From assembly GCA_021613375.1 (NCBI GenBank), contig CM038711.1:18849194-18913193 (forward strand): DNA of 64,000 nt, read 5' to 3'. The DNA is from Megaleporinus macrocephalus (Eukaryota > Chordata > Actinopteri > Characiformes > Anostomidae). The translations under genes were made by a program, and so were the position numbers. The notes below the pieces were generated by a model. The model did not search any database. It had not been told where the DNA came from and saw only the letters and a list, made by a program, of their open reading frames with translations. Positions within the stretch are counted from its first letter, which is position 1. Each line of letters begins with the position of its first letter. Below are positions 45,701 through 57,876 of the stretch, piece after piece.

Positions 45701-47098
45701 CCCCCCACACACGCTCAAATCCCACAAAGTAGGTCAGTGCCTATTGAGTATTAGCACTCTAGCAGTGATCCTGTTGTTTTAGCTTCGGGACAAGGATTTA
45801 ACCCATGCGGCAGCTGAACCCAGGGCAGAGGTTGTTGGAAGGGTAAAACAGGGGTGGAACGGAGGACATCCTTGGATCTCCCTCTAACCCCCTATGATAG
45901 AAGTTGTCAAATCTAACAAGGCCTAATGGCTGGCTTAATAAGGCCTAATGCCTCTTTGCATTACTCTTGATGGTGCAACCTGACGCTGACCTAGCAGCAT
46001 GTACTAAATCTCCATTGTAACCTGTAGCAGAGTCTGCTATTAGCTTCAGATTAGTTCGTCCCAGTAAGCCTCACACATCTCTGTGCCAAAACAGTCATCC
46101 CTTGTTTAAGAGTATTCCAGTCATGTATGATTGTGGGTTTTTGTTTTGTCCCGCAAGCCTGAATGTTAACCTATTGAGCCGATATTGACACTGACTTTGG
46201 CTGAGCAATCTCACACCTACATGAAGCTCCCCCTTGGGTACGATCTGCTGGTCTAATCCGGAACAGGATATTAGACAGCAAACAGTAGGACCTCTCGCAG
46301 GAAATGCAGCAAGGTGGGGGGTATGGCTACTGTTAAACAACAAAGGTATTTGGAGAACAAAAAAGGTTTTTTACACAGTGTGTTATACACTGTTATACAT
46401 ACAGTGCTGTATGTGCGTTGATTCATTTTGAGGTTACTTCTTTTTCAGTGGCTAAAAAAATCAGAACATATACTTAAGAGGTGTTAGTACACAGAAGCAA
46501 ATCTATCAGTATTTCAATTGTCCATTCTTTTTTTCCGTGCACTATACATCCACATCCTCTCTTACAGTACCCACTCTTAAAACCAACAAGTCAGAAATGT
46601 GTCTCCAATAAAAAAAGAGTTCACTAAACATGACGTCCCTCCTCTTCACTAACATTCACATAAACAGCCCCTTAACTGCCTTTCTTTCCTAAATGGATTC
46701 TAAATAGTTAAATTAATTATTTACTTTTTTTATAACTAAGTTATAACTGTTTGTACTGTATGTTCCACAGTGTTTTGAATATGCAATACATAACTACCAA
46801 TATGTAATAAGAATTTCCAAAGCACTTTAACCTCAGTACTAAAAAAAACTTTTAGTGGACATGCAGCTTTTGTAAAAAATACTTAATTATTCCATCAGGA
46901 ACATTTTGTTTGTCCTGATGTTGTACATTAGCCCTGTTTTTCTCTACTTTTCCTACAAAAAACAAGCTATTTTAGGCCTGAACTCTTCAATATAACCCCT
47001 AGACAAATGTACCTAGCATCATTAAAGAAAGCTAAATCAGACAGTGTGTGAGAGAAAGAAAGTAGGAAGGAAAGAAAGACAGAGTATGTTTGGGCCTA
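45701..47098. other. No gene seen
   Basis: Mixed AT-rich and repetitive-looking DNA. No exon. Confidence 0.4.
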
Positions 47099-47099
47099 T

Positions 47100-47470
47100 T
47101 CCAGAATCTCACCCCAGCTGCCCACCCTGAGAATAATCAACACACGCTCCAGAAGGAGCAGTTAAGATCAATGTCCTTAATAAACCACACCCCAGGTCTG
47201 CCCAACGAATGAGATCATGGATGGAGGTCAGGGGGCCATTGCAGATTAGTGCAGCTTGTTTTTTTCTCTGGTGGCTGGGTGCCCTGCCATAGAGGAGGGA
47301 GGGCACAGGGACGCCGCCCGTTCCAGCAAGACACCAGCGGAAATAAGCTGTGCCTTTTGGCTCAGAGTTATACTGGCGTACCACATTACGAGCTCACAGT
47401 CATGTCAAACATTTCACTTAGAAACGCGGACCCGTGTCCTTGAGCTTGGTCGGGTATTGTTCTGTTCTTA
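47100..47470. promoter_or_regulatory. Candidate conserved non-coding element
   Basis: Non-repetitive and GC-balanced. It includes CTCCAGAAGGAGCAG (palindromic), GTTAAGATCAATGTCC, TAATAAACCACACCCC and GCCATTGCAGATTAGTGC. Overlapping frames on both strands carry no protein motif. Confidence 0.3.
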
Positions 47471-47789
47471 AACACGCCACCAACAAGATTATTTTTATGA
47501 TATGTCATTAGAAAAAAAACACATCTATACACATCTGTCATGCAGTACCCACTCTAGTGTTAGTGGATTAAATGGTCCATTTGACTGAAAATTACATCCT
47601 GCCCCTCTAAAACCATTTCTCATTCTCACAGTAGACTCTCGAATGGAAGTGAATGAAGTGTAGTGGTAAGTTATAAAAATAAGAATGACTCTCATTACCT
47701 GCTCTCAGTGGCGATTTCTCAAGGATAAGGCTTGGAATACGTACATGTGGTTAATAGTGCCGCCTGCCTGAAGAATCACATCAGTGGCG

Positions 47790-48305
47790 GAGCTATTGGG
47801 CCTGTTTGGATGGGCGAAATGGATGTATGCAAAACACTGCTTAATGGAGCTGGCATAATAGATGGATAAATTCTTATTAATGACACATCAGTGACCTCCA
47901 CTCGGGACCAATTCTGCAGTAATGTCATTAGCTGTGGTGCGCGGGCTTCTTCTGAAGGCAAAGAGGCAACGTCTTGTAAGGAGAAGAATAGATGACTGAG
48001 GATGAAGGAAAGAATGCTGGAGGTCAGTGCTATGTAAGTCCCGTGAAGAAGGGTTTCAGAGGAGTGTGGATGTTGTAGGGAATCGTGCACCAATGTGGCC
48101 CCTACACAGCTCCTCAGGTCTGCTCCAGTCACAGCTACAGCAAGCTCTGATGCCATTAAAAGTGACAGCAGCTGCTCCGTCTGCCCTGGTGCACATTTTC
48201 TGCTACTCCCTTGCTCACCTCTTAAAGGAGCAGGTCACCTTTTCACCCGGATCCCCCTGCCTGGAAACCGAGAGTGCTGGGCTACACGATTTCCTGAGTG
48301 AGCCT
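47790..48305. promoter_or_regulatory. Candidate conserved non-coding element
   Basis: 47790-47960 is the most enhancer-like part: TTCTTATTAATGACACATC, GACCAATTCTGCAGTAATG, GTCATTAGCTGTGGTGCG. 48030-48300 is GC-richer and open in several frames (up to 126 codons, minus strand) without protein features. Confidence 0.3.
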
Positions 48306-49648
48306 GTTTAACGTGCAATAGCATATAGCCGATTAGCATCTTTCCACCTGATTTCTGTATCTGTATGGTTTAGTCTAATACCACACTCCTGTTTCCCTTT
48401 ACTTAGTAAATAGAACAGAAAAACTAGGGCTACACAGGTTTGTGATCATTTGTGTGTAAAACCTCTAATCAATAAGTCGTGTCTTAATTAGTAACAACTT
48501 ACCAATGCTTGTCTCTTTTACATGAAGCTGACATGTTCTATAAACCCACTGCCATTAAAAACACTACAGGAAGCTTGCACCGACTTTTTCATCATGGAGA
48601 CACGATAAGCGAGAACTGAAGTGGCTGCCTGCTGGCCTCATTCAAATAAACAGGTTTTATGTTCTTTTGCTAGGCACCCCTTGAAATAGTCAGTGGTAAG
48701 TGACCCTATCATGCAGATGCTTTAGGCTGAAAACACTGAAAAAAATACACCCTTCCAGGTTAAAACACCACTATTATTTCAACCTTTAAAAGCTTGCAAC
48801 AGTAGAACTGAGAAATGAAACAAACCCATGTAGTAGAGTGCATGAGGGGGTTAAATGAGTAATGTAGCAGCAGACTCTTCTGAGAAAGAAGTTAGCCCGG
48901 TCGAGTCCCCAGTGAGGGGTGACATACAGTGCATCACATCATAAATAGAGCAGCCTGACATGCTTACCTCATCTGCCATCATGTCCTCTACACATAGAGA
49001 GTACACACATTTAAAAGATGCATATGTTCCATTCAAAGCAGTATTTTGGGCAGCTGCTGTTAAATGGAAGCAAAAAGAGTGAAAGAGTGCACCATACAGA
49101 CCGTTGGCTACTAGCCTTCATTGTTAGCGATATGAGCACTGTTGTTCTTAACCATCTATTCTATTCATATTTCTGCTATCAGAACCTTCAGAACCTTCAA
49201 AATAATCACTTTACGGAAAAAAAGGAAAAAACACTTCATTTTTAATGTAAGTCACTGCAACCAGCCTTTTTCCCAGCCATTTCCTTTAGTTCAATCTCCA
49301 TTAAACATACACACAATTTAAACTCTTTCAAATGATGTCAAAAACTGGAGATATAAGGTTTTATTCCATGGTATACGCTGTACTTTTGTCCTGCTGAGTG
49401 AAACATTTTAAGAAAAGCCACTTTAAGCAAATACTAGCTAATCCACTTGGCGAATGGACTATTTCATAGCAAGGTATCATACATTATAAAGTCAGTATAA
49501 TAATGAGCACCAATATACTGTGTCCTTCATCAGATATTGTACAATAGGACTCTTTCAGCTATACAGCACTGTTGAAAAGCTTAGTTTGCTGTGTACATTA
49601 TATTAGCCAATACAAAATCAGTGCAATTCAATGGCCAATTGAACATGT
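48306..49648. other. No gene seen
   Basis: No exon or nameable repeat. Confidence 0.4.
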
Positions 49649-49649
49649 A

Positions 49650-50065
49650 AAGTCTGAATGGAAAAGCTGCTTATCGGTGCAAGAGAACCTTCGACGAATC
49701 AATGCTTTTTAATGGTGAAAGCAAAGAGGTTCCGATTTAATTAATTTGGTAGGAAGAATATGCAAAGCAACTAATCTCAGCCAAGGTTGGTTTTTTAGGT
49801 AAAAAAAAAGACATTTCCAAAAATGAAAGAAGAACGTACTGTTGCGGTGGAAATTTGGTAGAGGAACATTCCAGAAAGTCTGCGGAGAAAAAGACAAGCC
49901 TTTTATTGTCTCAACTGCAATTACCAGTCATTCTCTCAGCATCAGAGTGATGCTTAATTGGTTCTCTGGCCACTATCTAATTCTCTGTCAGCATAAATTA
50001 ATTGGATAAACTTGATAACAACAAAGTTGCCTAATGGTGTTTGCCAAAGTCAAACAAGTGGACTC
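49650..50065. promoter_or_regulatory. Candidate conserved non-coding element, homeodomain-site rich
   Basis: TTAATTAATTTGG (49736-49748), TGCTTAATTGGTTC and CATAAATTAATTGGAT give several TAATTA/TAATTG cores within 250 bp. Also AACAACAAAGTTGCC (SOX-like) and CTGCTTATCGGTGC. Non-repetitive apart from one A run. Confidence 0.4.
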
Positions 50066-51874
50066 AACAAGTGACGGAGGCACATGCTGTCAGTATAGTA
50101 AAAGTAGAGCTAGATTAGTTACTATAGCAACTTGGGAAAAGGTGGATTGGGTGTATATGTGTGTGCGCATGTGTGCTTCTCAATATATTGCTTCACAGTA
50201 AAGCAATGACACCAGCTGTGGGTATGATTGGCATCCCAATCTTTTTTGAGTGACGTGGAGAAGCAGACGCTTCTGGAAGAAGGCAGGGGTGACCTTTCTG
50301 ACCTGGTGTCATTTCGCCAAACCCTGTTCTCCAAAGGTCCCCCCAAAATATTAGCCTTTCCCACAACATACAAGGCTGTTTACGAACTTTTCTTACTGGT
50401 CAAGTCTGACTGGTCTACTTTTTCTTACAAATCCATCAACCGCTCAACCGCTCATGCTTCATTTTATTAAAGTCACTATCAGCCCATGAAGGTCAGTCGT
50501 TTTCATTTCCCTCCTTTAATCCTGTATACTCCAAAAATAAAAAGTCACAAATCCACTTTTTTCCCAAAATCATGGTGTCAGATGGCGGGGTTAAGTGAAC
50601 AGTGACCTGAAGTTCAAGTGTATTGCTTGTTTACCCCACCATATCTCGTCTTTCACTGGAATTAGGGAGGGACTTTTAAAGGAAGCTATCAAAGGTTATG
50701 GACAATGCTGTTATGTGAATTGGCAAATTAAAAAAAACTGTGTTTAGCAGTGAATGCAGAACAGCACGAACGAGGGCAGAGATGGTATTTTCCTGGAATG
50801 GCCTCATGCAGTGCACTGGTGGGATCGCTCATTGGGTTGTGCCCTAAGGCTGCTGAGGTCATTGAACTCATGCCTGATAATCTGACACTGGCTGAGCAAT
50901 GTGGACTAGCAGGCACGGACAGCTAGTGGAGGCTTCAGCTTTCTTATGACCTCTCTGCCTCTTTCTCTCTGTTTCTGCCTTCCGACATCAGACCACAAGC
51001 ACTCGGAATAGACTTTCTTCTTAAATTAAATATAATGTGCCTGTCTCTCTTTCTCTGTAGACCTCTAAACTTACACAACACTTTCCTTCAGTGTGTTTTT
51101 ATCTTTGTTTTGTTCTTTAGTGTTGCAGCTTATGGAAAGCAGCTGATGTCACATGCTAGGGTATCAAAGGTTATTTGGAGGAGCATCGATGCGCTACACT
51201 TTTCTGCCTGTAGAGAGCACTGTAGGCTCATGGCACAGCACAGATTGGGACTCTGTGGCCTGAAGCTTAAAGCCCAACAGTAGTGGTCATATGCAGTATA
51301 AGCAGACTCTAAAGGACTGTGCCACAAGAAAGTATATACCATCATATCCAAACTTCTACCACACCATCTATTGAATGACTGACATTAACTACATGACTTA
51401 ACTGAAAAGCAGACCTCAACACAACATCACGTTTGTGAAATTTTGAACACTTTATCATTCATATGCAGGCCTGTATTTTTCTATATTTTTCTTTTTATAT
51501 TATTTTGCAAGACAGCTAAGCCAAAGTCTGTCGGTGAATAAATCTCACAATCAGACGCGTCCTGGAAAAGTAGTTTTCCAAATGAACTGCGGAACAGGGG
51601 TGAAATTAGTGTTGAATCACGGCTGACGGGAATGAAAGCGGACTTGCGCAAAGCCGACAGAGATTTTTAAGGGCTCTTCTTTTTGTGAGGTGTGTGTTTT
51701 TGTGCTAAAGCCACTTCTTGTACTTGAGATTAAAGGAGAAATAAGCTGCAGATAGACGGGGGAGAGAGAAAAAGAGATATGAGAGAGAAACTGCCAGAGT
51801 TTGAAGAACTGATCTCAAGAAGCTTAAACCCCACTAAGCCCAAACCCAAGTAAATCTTTCAATCATGTTCAGCC
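50066..51874. other. No gene seen
   Basis: No exon recognised. 50225-50340 is non-repetitive and might be regulatory. The remainder shows nothing. Confidence 0.4.
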
Positions 51875-51917
51875 AACACACACACACACTCACACACACA
51901 CACACTCACACACACAA
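51875..51917. repeat. (CA)n microsatellite
   Basis: CA run interrupted by CT at intervals. Confidence 0.9.
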
Positions 51918-51978
51918 CTACACACCCTTCCGTACATTACATATACGTACCACACACACAAATATATTAAATATGCAT

Positions 51979-51980
<2 letters not shown>

Positions 51981-52010
<30 letters not shown>
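51981..52010. repeat. (AAT)10 microsatellite
   Basis: Ten perfect AAT units. Confidence 0.95.
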
Positions 52011-52011
<1 letters not shown>

Positions 52012-52299
52012 TAGTACTATGCTAAAAACAAAAAACACCCTTTCATTTATTTGATAGTCCATCAAAACCACTATTAAATACAGGAAAACAATTAAATACA
52101 AGAAAATTTACACAGGAGCCTCAGCCAGTATATATTTTTTCAGTAATTGTTGAGTCTACACTTTGACTTTATTACAACTTTTTTGAAAGACTTGTTTCAG
52201 GTTCTGTCCATTGTTTTGAAGACACAAGCAGCCTATTCATGTTTTTATCTGTTACTAACAGCTTTTTGACAGCTACACATCCTTTAAGACCCAAAGTAT

Positions 52300-52512
52300 G
52301 AAGTTATCTTCTCACAGTGGAAATAGGGACGAAGCACCTGTAGATTGTCTCAGACCTGAAGCAAGCAAGCTTAAACTTCTCAAATTTCTCTTGGTGGTCT
52401 ACCGGGTCTTGCATTGTTGTTTGGTGGTCTTCTGGGTCTGGCATGGTTGTTAAGAGCCCCATTTCCTCTACGTCCCTTAATATTTTTGAAAAACAGTTTT
52501 GAAAACCAGTTT
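52300..52512. mobile_element. Repeat family shared with 27240-27340, with internal duplication
   Basis: GAAGCACCTGTAGATTG, GTCTCAGACCTGAAG, GGTCTGGCATGGTTGTTAAG, CCCATTTCCTCTACG, CTTAATATTTTTGAAAA. It follows the 27240 copy block by block. A 30-bp internal duplication (TGGTGGTCTACCGGGTC and TGGTGGTCTTCTGGGTC) is present here only. Confidence 0.65.
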
Positions 52513-52625
52513 TTTCTTTCATTTTTCTCACTTTTTTTTTAACTCTCTCCTTCTTTACGTTAGTGTATTATCTCATATCCAGTCCTCAGAAATATCTACA
52601 TACAATTGTGTATTTAATGAAGCAA

Positions 52626-52647
52626 CAATAATAATAATAATAATAAC
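52626..52647. repeat. (AAT)n microsatellite
   Basis: Seven AAT units. Confidence 0.9.
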
Positions 52648-52784
52648 AGTCATTGGCTTTTTTCTGTTTGTGTCTGTCTTTCTCACACACAAACGCACAC
52701 ACTTAAACCTGCACATAGACATTAACAGTACAAATACACACATTCACAATAACAGCCATCCTCATCCTTTCCCTCCCTCTTTTG

Positions 52785-52848
52785 CTCTCTCTCATTCTCT
52801 CTCTCTCTCTCTCCCTCTCTCTCTCCCTCTCTCTCTCTCTCACTCTCT
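52785..52848. repeat. (CT)n microsatellite
   Basis: CT run with regular CCCT interruptions. It lies in the middle of the longest open frame of the window (52499-52993), which is low-complexity and not a gene. Confidence 0.9.
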
Positions 52849-52929
52849 GCATGTCAGCTGGTGGGTATTCATAAAAGAGGGACAGAAGGTCTCTGGACAA
52901 ATCCTCCTTTGCTGCTTTAGTGTCTGTGA

Positions 52930-53270
52930 CCCTCTCTCCCTATCCACAGTAATGTTGAGGATTAGGGCACTAATGCCGCTGCAGGCACATTAACAGGCCA
53001 GGGACCTAATTGTACCCGGCTAACTGACCTGCCTGTTGGTTATCCGCACAGGGCAGAGCATTCAGGGCCCTCTGGCCTTCTCAGTGCTGCAGGACACATC
53101 CGCTCAACGCATGTCTTCATTTACTCTCGCGGCAGCCTTGTGTTTGACTCTCTGTGCAGAGCAGGCGAGGGATTATTACAGCGTCACATGTTGTTCTGTC
53201 ATACTTTACTGGGCTGACCCACGCAGAGTAAAGCGAAGCTGCAGTGTGCAGAGACCGCGCTAAAAACAAG
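52930..53270. promoter_or_regulatory. Candidate conserved non-coding element
   Basis: Non-repetitive and GC-balanced: GTTGAGGATTAGGGCAC, GACCTAATTGTACCCGGC, GAGGGATTATTACAGCG (GGATTA is an OTX/PITX-type site, seen twice) and GGCTGACCCACGC. No convincing coding frame. Confidence 0.35.
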
Positions 53271-54404
53271 CTTTCTTTTCCTCGTCATACACCTCTGCTT
53301 AAAAGTTCGGCTTCATTGATTTCATTCAGATAAAACCATTTCTTTAAAGATTGGAGAATAAAGTGACTCTCTGATGAGGCTCATTTCTTACAAGTTTGAA
53401 ACCATGCATAGGAACCTGCACAAAAGAAGAGATTGTCGATGATAAACTAAGCAGTAATGATTTTCTAATAATTAATAAAACTGTACAACATTGAGAAAGA
53501 GCTTTGAAAGGAACTCATATTGCAAAGCCTCAGATTTGAAAACACCATAATAAAACTGCAACAGTCATAAAATTATAGCTTATTATCTAAAAATAATTAG
53601 ATTTTTTTACCATGTATAAATAAAGGAACAATCGGTTTAAGCTTTAGTGACTAGTTTTTAGCATTTCCTTCTACACTGTGTAAGTTATTATTGAATATCA
53701 GTTTTTATTATGAGCTGCAAACTTTTTTCAAAGCTTTTTTCCATTTAGCAGCATATACATCACACATTAAAAGTCTTGAAACGTTTCCTGATCATACTTT
53801 TATCATGCTAAAGACCTTGCAGAACTATTCAGAGGACAACAATATCACATACATAGCAATGAAAATCTCACATGTGTTTTCTCATTGTTGTGATGTTTAC
53901 ACCGATCAGCACTCAAACATCTTAGCTGTTTAACCTCTTAAAGCCTGGGGGCCTGTATATGAGTTCATAACTACACATATCAATTGTATCCGCTATACTA
54001 GACACCACATAACTTACAGTACTGAATTAACAATGTAAATAAAAAGTTTAGGTTTATTTTTGCAACAAGAGATTTTAACAGAAAAGGAGACTGTTAAACA
54101 TTTATGTAGGTAGAACTTGCTTTTCATACCAAGCAAAATGATGAGCTTGGATGAGCTTGAAGTGGCATGGTGCCGCATGGTTAAAAAATAATTAACTAGT
54201 GAAAAAGGATGTGAAAGGATTGCAAAAAAGTCTGTAAAGTCAGTAGACAATTTCCATCAAATAATGAAATAAATAAATATAAGACATTAAGGCTGTCTGA
54301 GTTGACACTTGTTTAATTCAAAATTAGTCTGAAAAGGTGTAATAGCTAACATAGGCAATAAAAGCTTTTCAATAAAATAGAGAACACTGGCTATAATGTT
54401 AACT

Positions 54405-54408
<4 letters not shown>
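53271..54408. other. No gene seen
   Basis: AT-rich; nothing recognised. Confidence 0.4.

Positions 54409-54484
<76 letters not shown>
54409..54484. repeat. (AT)38 microsatellite
   Basis: 76 bases of uninterrupted AT, the longest perfect microsatellite in the window. It is self-complementary, so it can form a cruciform. Length may be misassembled. Confidence 0.95.
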
Positions 54485-54487
<3 letters not shown>

Positions 54488-54879
54488 AATATATATGCAG
54501 ATATAAGTCCACATCCTTTTAAATAAAACTTAACACATCCTCTACAGATAATAAATAGTAACTGCGCAGAGACACTTCTCTTAAACAGTTACTGTTTATT
54601 TGCTGAAATTAACATATTGGAAAATGTGCCCTGTTATGAAAAGTTATAAAGCATTTTATACTTTAGAATATGCTTAATTCAGAAAATAAATATAATTTAT
54701 ACACTACAATTAGCAACAGCATATTCAAATTAAATTAATGTAGAAGATGTGTTATCTTAGGTTTTTTTTTTTTGCAACAAAATATGTTAATTGACTGGGA
54801 GTGTCCAAACTTGTGCACATGACTGGTCAGTACTTAGACTGTACTTATACAGTATGCATTGTATAAAACTGTTTATTAC

Positions 54880-55190
54880 ACTGTTGCCTCACAGCAAGAT
54901 GATCCAGATTCAGTTCCAGATCTGGGCTGTTCTGTGTGCAGTGTGTATGTTCTCCCTGTGCTTAAGTGGGTTTCCTCCAGGTACTCTGGTTTCCTCCCAC
55001 AGTCCAAACAGATGCATGTTAGGTTGATCAGTCCAATTGCCCATAGTGTGAGTGTGTGTTGGCCATGCGATGGAATGGCTACCTGTCCATGGTGTACCCT
55101 GCCTTCAGATGACACTGTGATTGGCTACAGCCCCCTCCTGTGACCCTGACTAGCAGGATAAAGCAGAAGATAACGGATGGATAAATTGAT
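54880..55190 (+). mobile_element. SINE-like repeat, near full length
   Basis: In order: TTGCCTCACAGCAAGATG, a B-box-like CAGATTCAGTTCCAG, GTATGTTCTCCCTGTG, GGTTTCCTCCAGGTACTC, TTTCCTCCCACAGTCC, AATTGCCCATAGTG, ACCTGTCCATGGTGTACC, GACCCTGACTAGCAGG and a GGATGGAT tail. This is one of the most widespread fish repeats; I am unsure of its formal class. Partial copies are at 3296-3362 (minus) and 12048-12118 (plus). The overlapping open frames on both strands are not genes. Confidence 0.75.
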
Positions 55191-56440
55191 GGATGTTGTT
55201 AGGTAGTTTAAGAAACAATAAATTTTGGTTGTTTGGGTTTGTTAAATTCCATCAGCAGCACTGGTGAAAATGTTAAAGATACACATTGACCTACATAAAA
55301 CCAATACCAACTTTATGCTATTTGCATTTGGTCTAATATTAGCGTTTATATACCCTAGTGCAAATACATGTTTGCTGATCAGATAAATAGTACTCAGTAC
55401 TTTTTTAAAATATACTAATCATTGTAATTTTATGAATAGTAATATTAAACAGAAACAGAAAGTAAGTGGTCCCTATGCACTCTCTACATACATTTAATCT
55501 TAATTTCACCCTACATAAAGCTACAAGCTTAATAACTGTTTATCTAACTGTTCTTACTCAAAGCAACTACTCCATTAACTGTTTGCAAAATATTCACCAT
55601 ATAACAAGTCTTTTAGCCAGAATTTTTCAATATTAACAATGATGGCTAACTATATTTGACATGAGCTAACGTTAGTTTATTTGTCGTGCACGTGAATGCC
55701 ATTCAGGTAAGTGTTAGCAGCAAACATTGACATAGATTAATTTATGATATTACTGATATATAAATGATATTAATGCTATAAAATTGATTTGGATTGATAG
55801 ATAACCTAATATATATATATATATTACTATACTTACTTTATCTCTAGCTAATGTTCAGAGTTTACACTGTAGCTCCATTTCTAAAGACATGCAGTACCTA
55901 ACGTAATTGCCATGTTATTGACAACCTGTTTGAATAATCCCTGTCTCATAATGTTGCTTGTTTTAATTTTGTTTGACTGGCAATACCTCTGCTTTGAGAC
56001 GTGTAAACTATCCAGTACACGTAAACTATAAATAAATACTGAAAAATAAAAACATTCTGTTTAAATTGGAAGAACAGCCTGTAAAACAACATGTATTTCT
56101 AATGATGTACCTAGTGAATAGTTGTTTATGTTAAACAATTACTAAGAAAATACCAACACTTTAATAGCAATGTGTCCTTAAACTTTTGACTTTAAAATAG
56201 ACCCAGTTTGGTGGAGCCTCACCAGCCTCAGCAGACAGTAAGGTTCCCTGGATCACTAAATGATCTGCTCAACATGATCAACACTAAAGCAGCTTCTCTC
56301 CTGGCGTTCTCCTTAAACACTGACTGTGGGGTACAAACCCAAGAGCTTTAAATATGTTGTACAAACCAAACAAAGTATTTATTAATAAAAATAAACACAA
56401 CAGACTTTTTTGCCATTTTTCTGATTGCATTAAATTGTTG
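55191..56440. other. No gene seen
   Basis: Very AT-rich DNA with short TA runs. Nothing recognised. Confidence 0.4.
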
Positions 56441-56488
<48 letters not shown>

Positions 56489-56502
56489 CCCTCTCTCTCT
56501 CA
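56441..56502. repeat. (CT)n microsatellite
   Basis: CT run of about 62 bases with CCCT interruptions. Confidence 0.9.
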
Positions 56503-56569
56503 CAGAGCTAAATATCTCATTTGACTCTAATATATCATTCTACCATTGCAGCTTTAGCTAGAGCGTGAC

Positions 56570-56740
56570 ATTACTCAAGAGAAAAGCTTTTGTAATTGTC
56601 TTCTGTAAGACTGACTCCACTGCAACCATATGACATCATCAAAGTGCAACAATGACGGCCTAGTGGCGGAGGAGTTTTGCCTACTTGTCATGTTTTCTAT
56701 AATAAACGGAACATTCTGTTTTGGTTTATATGTCTTATTT
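56570..56740 (+). repeat. Repeat family with ACAATGRCGGCCTA core, copy 3
   Basis: TTACTCAAGAGAAAAGC, TTGTCTTCTGTAAGACTG, GTGCAACAATGACGGCC, TAGTGGCGGAGGAG, CTACTTGTCATG, then GGAACATTCTGTTTTGG and TTTATATG. It is the most complete of three copies (others at 43005 and 43995). The internal CpGs and conserved core suggest a functional origin such as a retroelement end; the class is unknown. Confidence 0.75.
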
Positions 56741-57149
56741 TAATAGTATTGGACATGTACACTGGTTTCAGGCATAAACATCTTAACAGTGAGGGCCCCC
56801 TTTTAAATCAGAAGGTGGGTCTGTAATTTACACCGCGTATCTACGCTACCAAAAGCCTTTTTCTTTTTCTTTTTATGCAATTTCTCATCTGTCTTTTAAT
56901 ATCAGCAAAAGCTGCATATTCAGTGCTATTGTAAAATGCACCAGTTTATCATATTGTGACATAAATAATGTGCCAGTTGAATTAATTAATTTTACATGCT
57001 ACGCTCCCGCCATATTTTACATTTAACTATGTCAGCAATTATTAATGGACTCCTTAAACAATGACATATCACTTTTTTTTTACATAGGCTTATTTCTGGT
57101 TGTGTAAAAACCTCCTGGAACTCACTTGTAGATCACAAGGTAAGAACCA

Positions 57150-57790
57150 TTTCTCAGTATGGCTGTATAAGCTTTGACATACTAATGGATTCTTAAATTA
57201 TGGCCGTACTCCATGTGTAATCCAGAGCCGTAATGACCAGTCTTAAAGCAATAGCCATTTTCTCCCCTTCAGTGCTACTTATGTAAAACATATGTTAATT
57301 AGTCAAAGTATTTATGAAAATGAGTTCATTGGTATCCGAATGATTACTGAAAAGCCCCCTACTTCGCTTTGCTAAATCTAAATGGTGAAAGTAATAACAT
57401 CACTCACAATGCAGTGTGAACCTCGAGCCTTTCACAGATCTCTGCCTAATGAATTGCTTTCTAGCCTCGTTTAAAATGGACAGTACAGAAAAGTGCACTA
57501 TATGATGTGTAGTTCCGTATCTGCACTATTGTAAATCTCTAATTGACACATGTATTGAACAAGCTGGAGGGGTCTCATTAATCCTATGAAGCAAGTGACT
57601 GGTCACAACACAAGACATCTAAGATCAATCAAGAACGCTCGGGCACCATCGACAAACGTAATGATTTTCTCACTTGTTGTGAGCACTCGCATTGAGCTGG
57701 CATCACCTCACGTCTCAGACACAAACCACATTGTGATTTTTCAGCTCTAATGAATATCTTTTTTTATTATTAGGGTCCATTTCAGCGTTT
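57150..57790. promoter_or_regulatory. Candidate conserved non-coding element, long
   Basis: About 600 bases without repeats or coding frames: ATGTTAATTAGTCAAAG, GCCTAATGAATTGC, TCTCTAATTGACACATG, CAAAACGAGGCTAGAAAGC on the minus strand, and GATCAATCAAGAACG. Many TAATT-type cores. It is the longest enhancer-like stretch on the right side. Confidence 0.4.
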
Positions 57791-57876
57791 TTTGATCTGC
57801 CAGTATTAGTCTTTATCTTCTGATACAACTGGAACATCCTCAAAGCCAGGCCTTTTGTTGATAAAACATTTTTAAA

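Noticed and set aside
47776..48311. Overlapping frames of up to 126 codons on both strands
   Set aside because: GC-richer DNA open on both strands with no protein motif or exon boundaries; kept only as candidate regulatory DNA.
52499..52993. Longest open frame in the window (164 codons, plus strand)
   Set aside because: It runs through AAT, CA and CT microsatellites and a transposon edge. The product is low-complexity without any domain.
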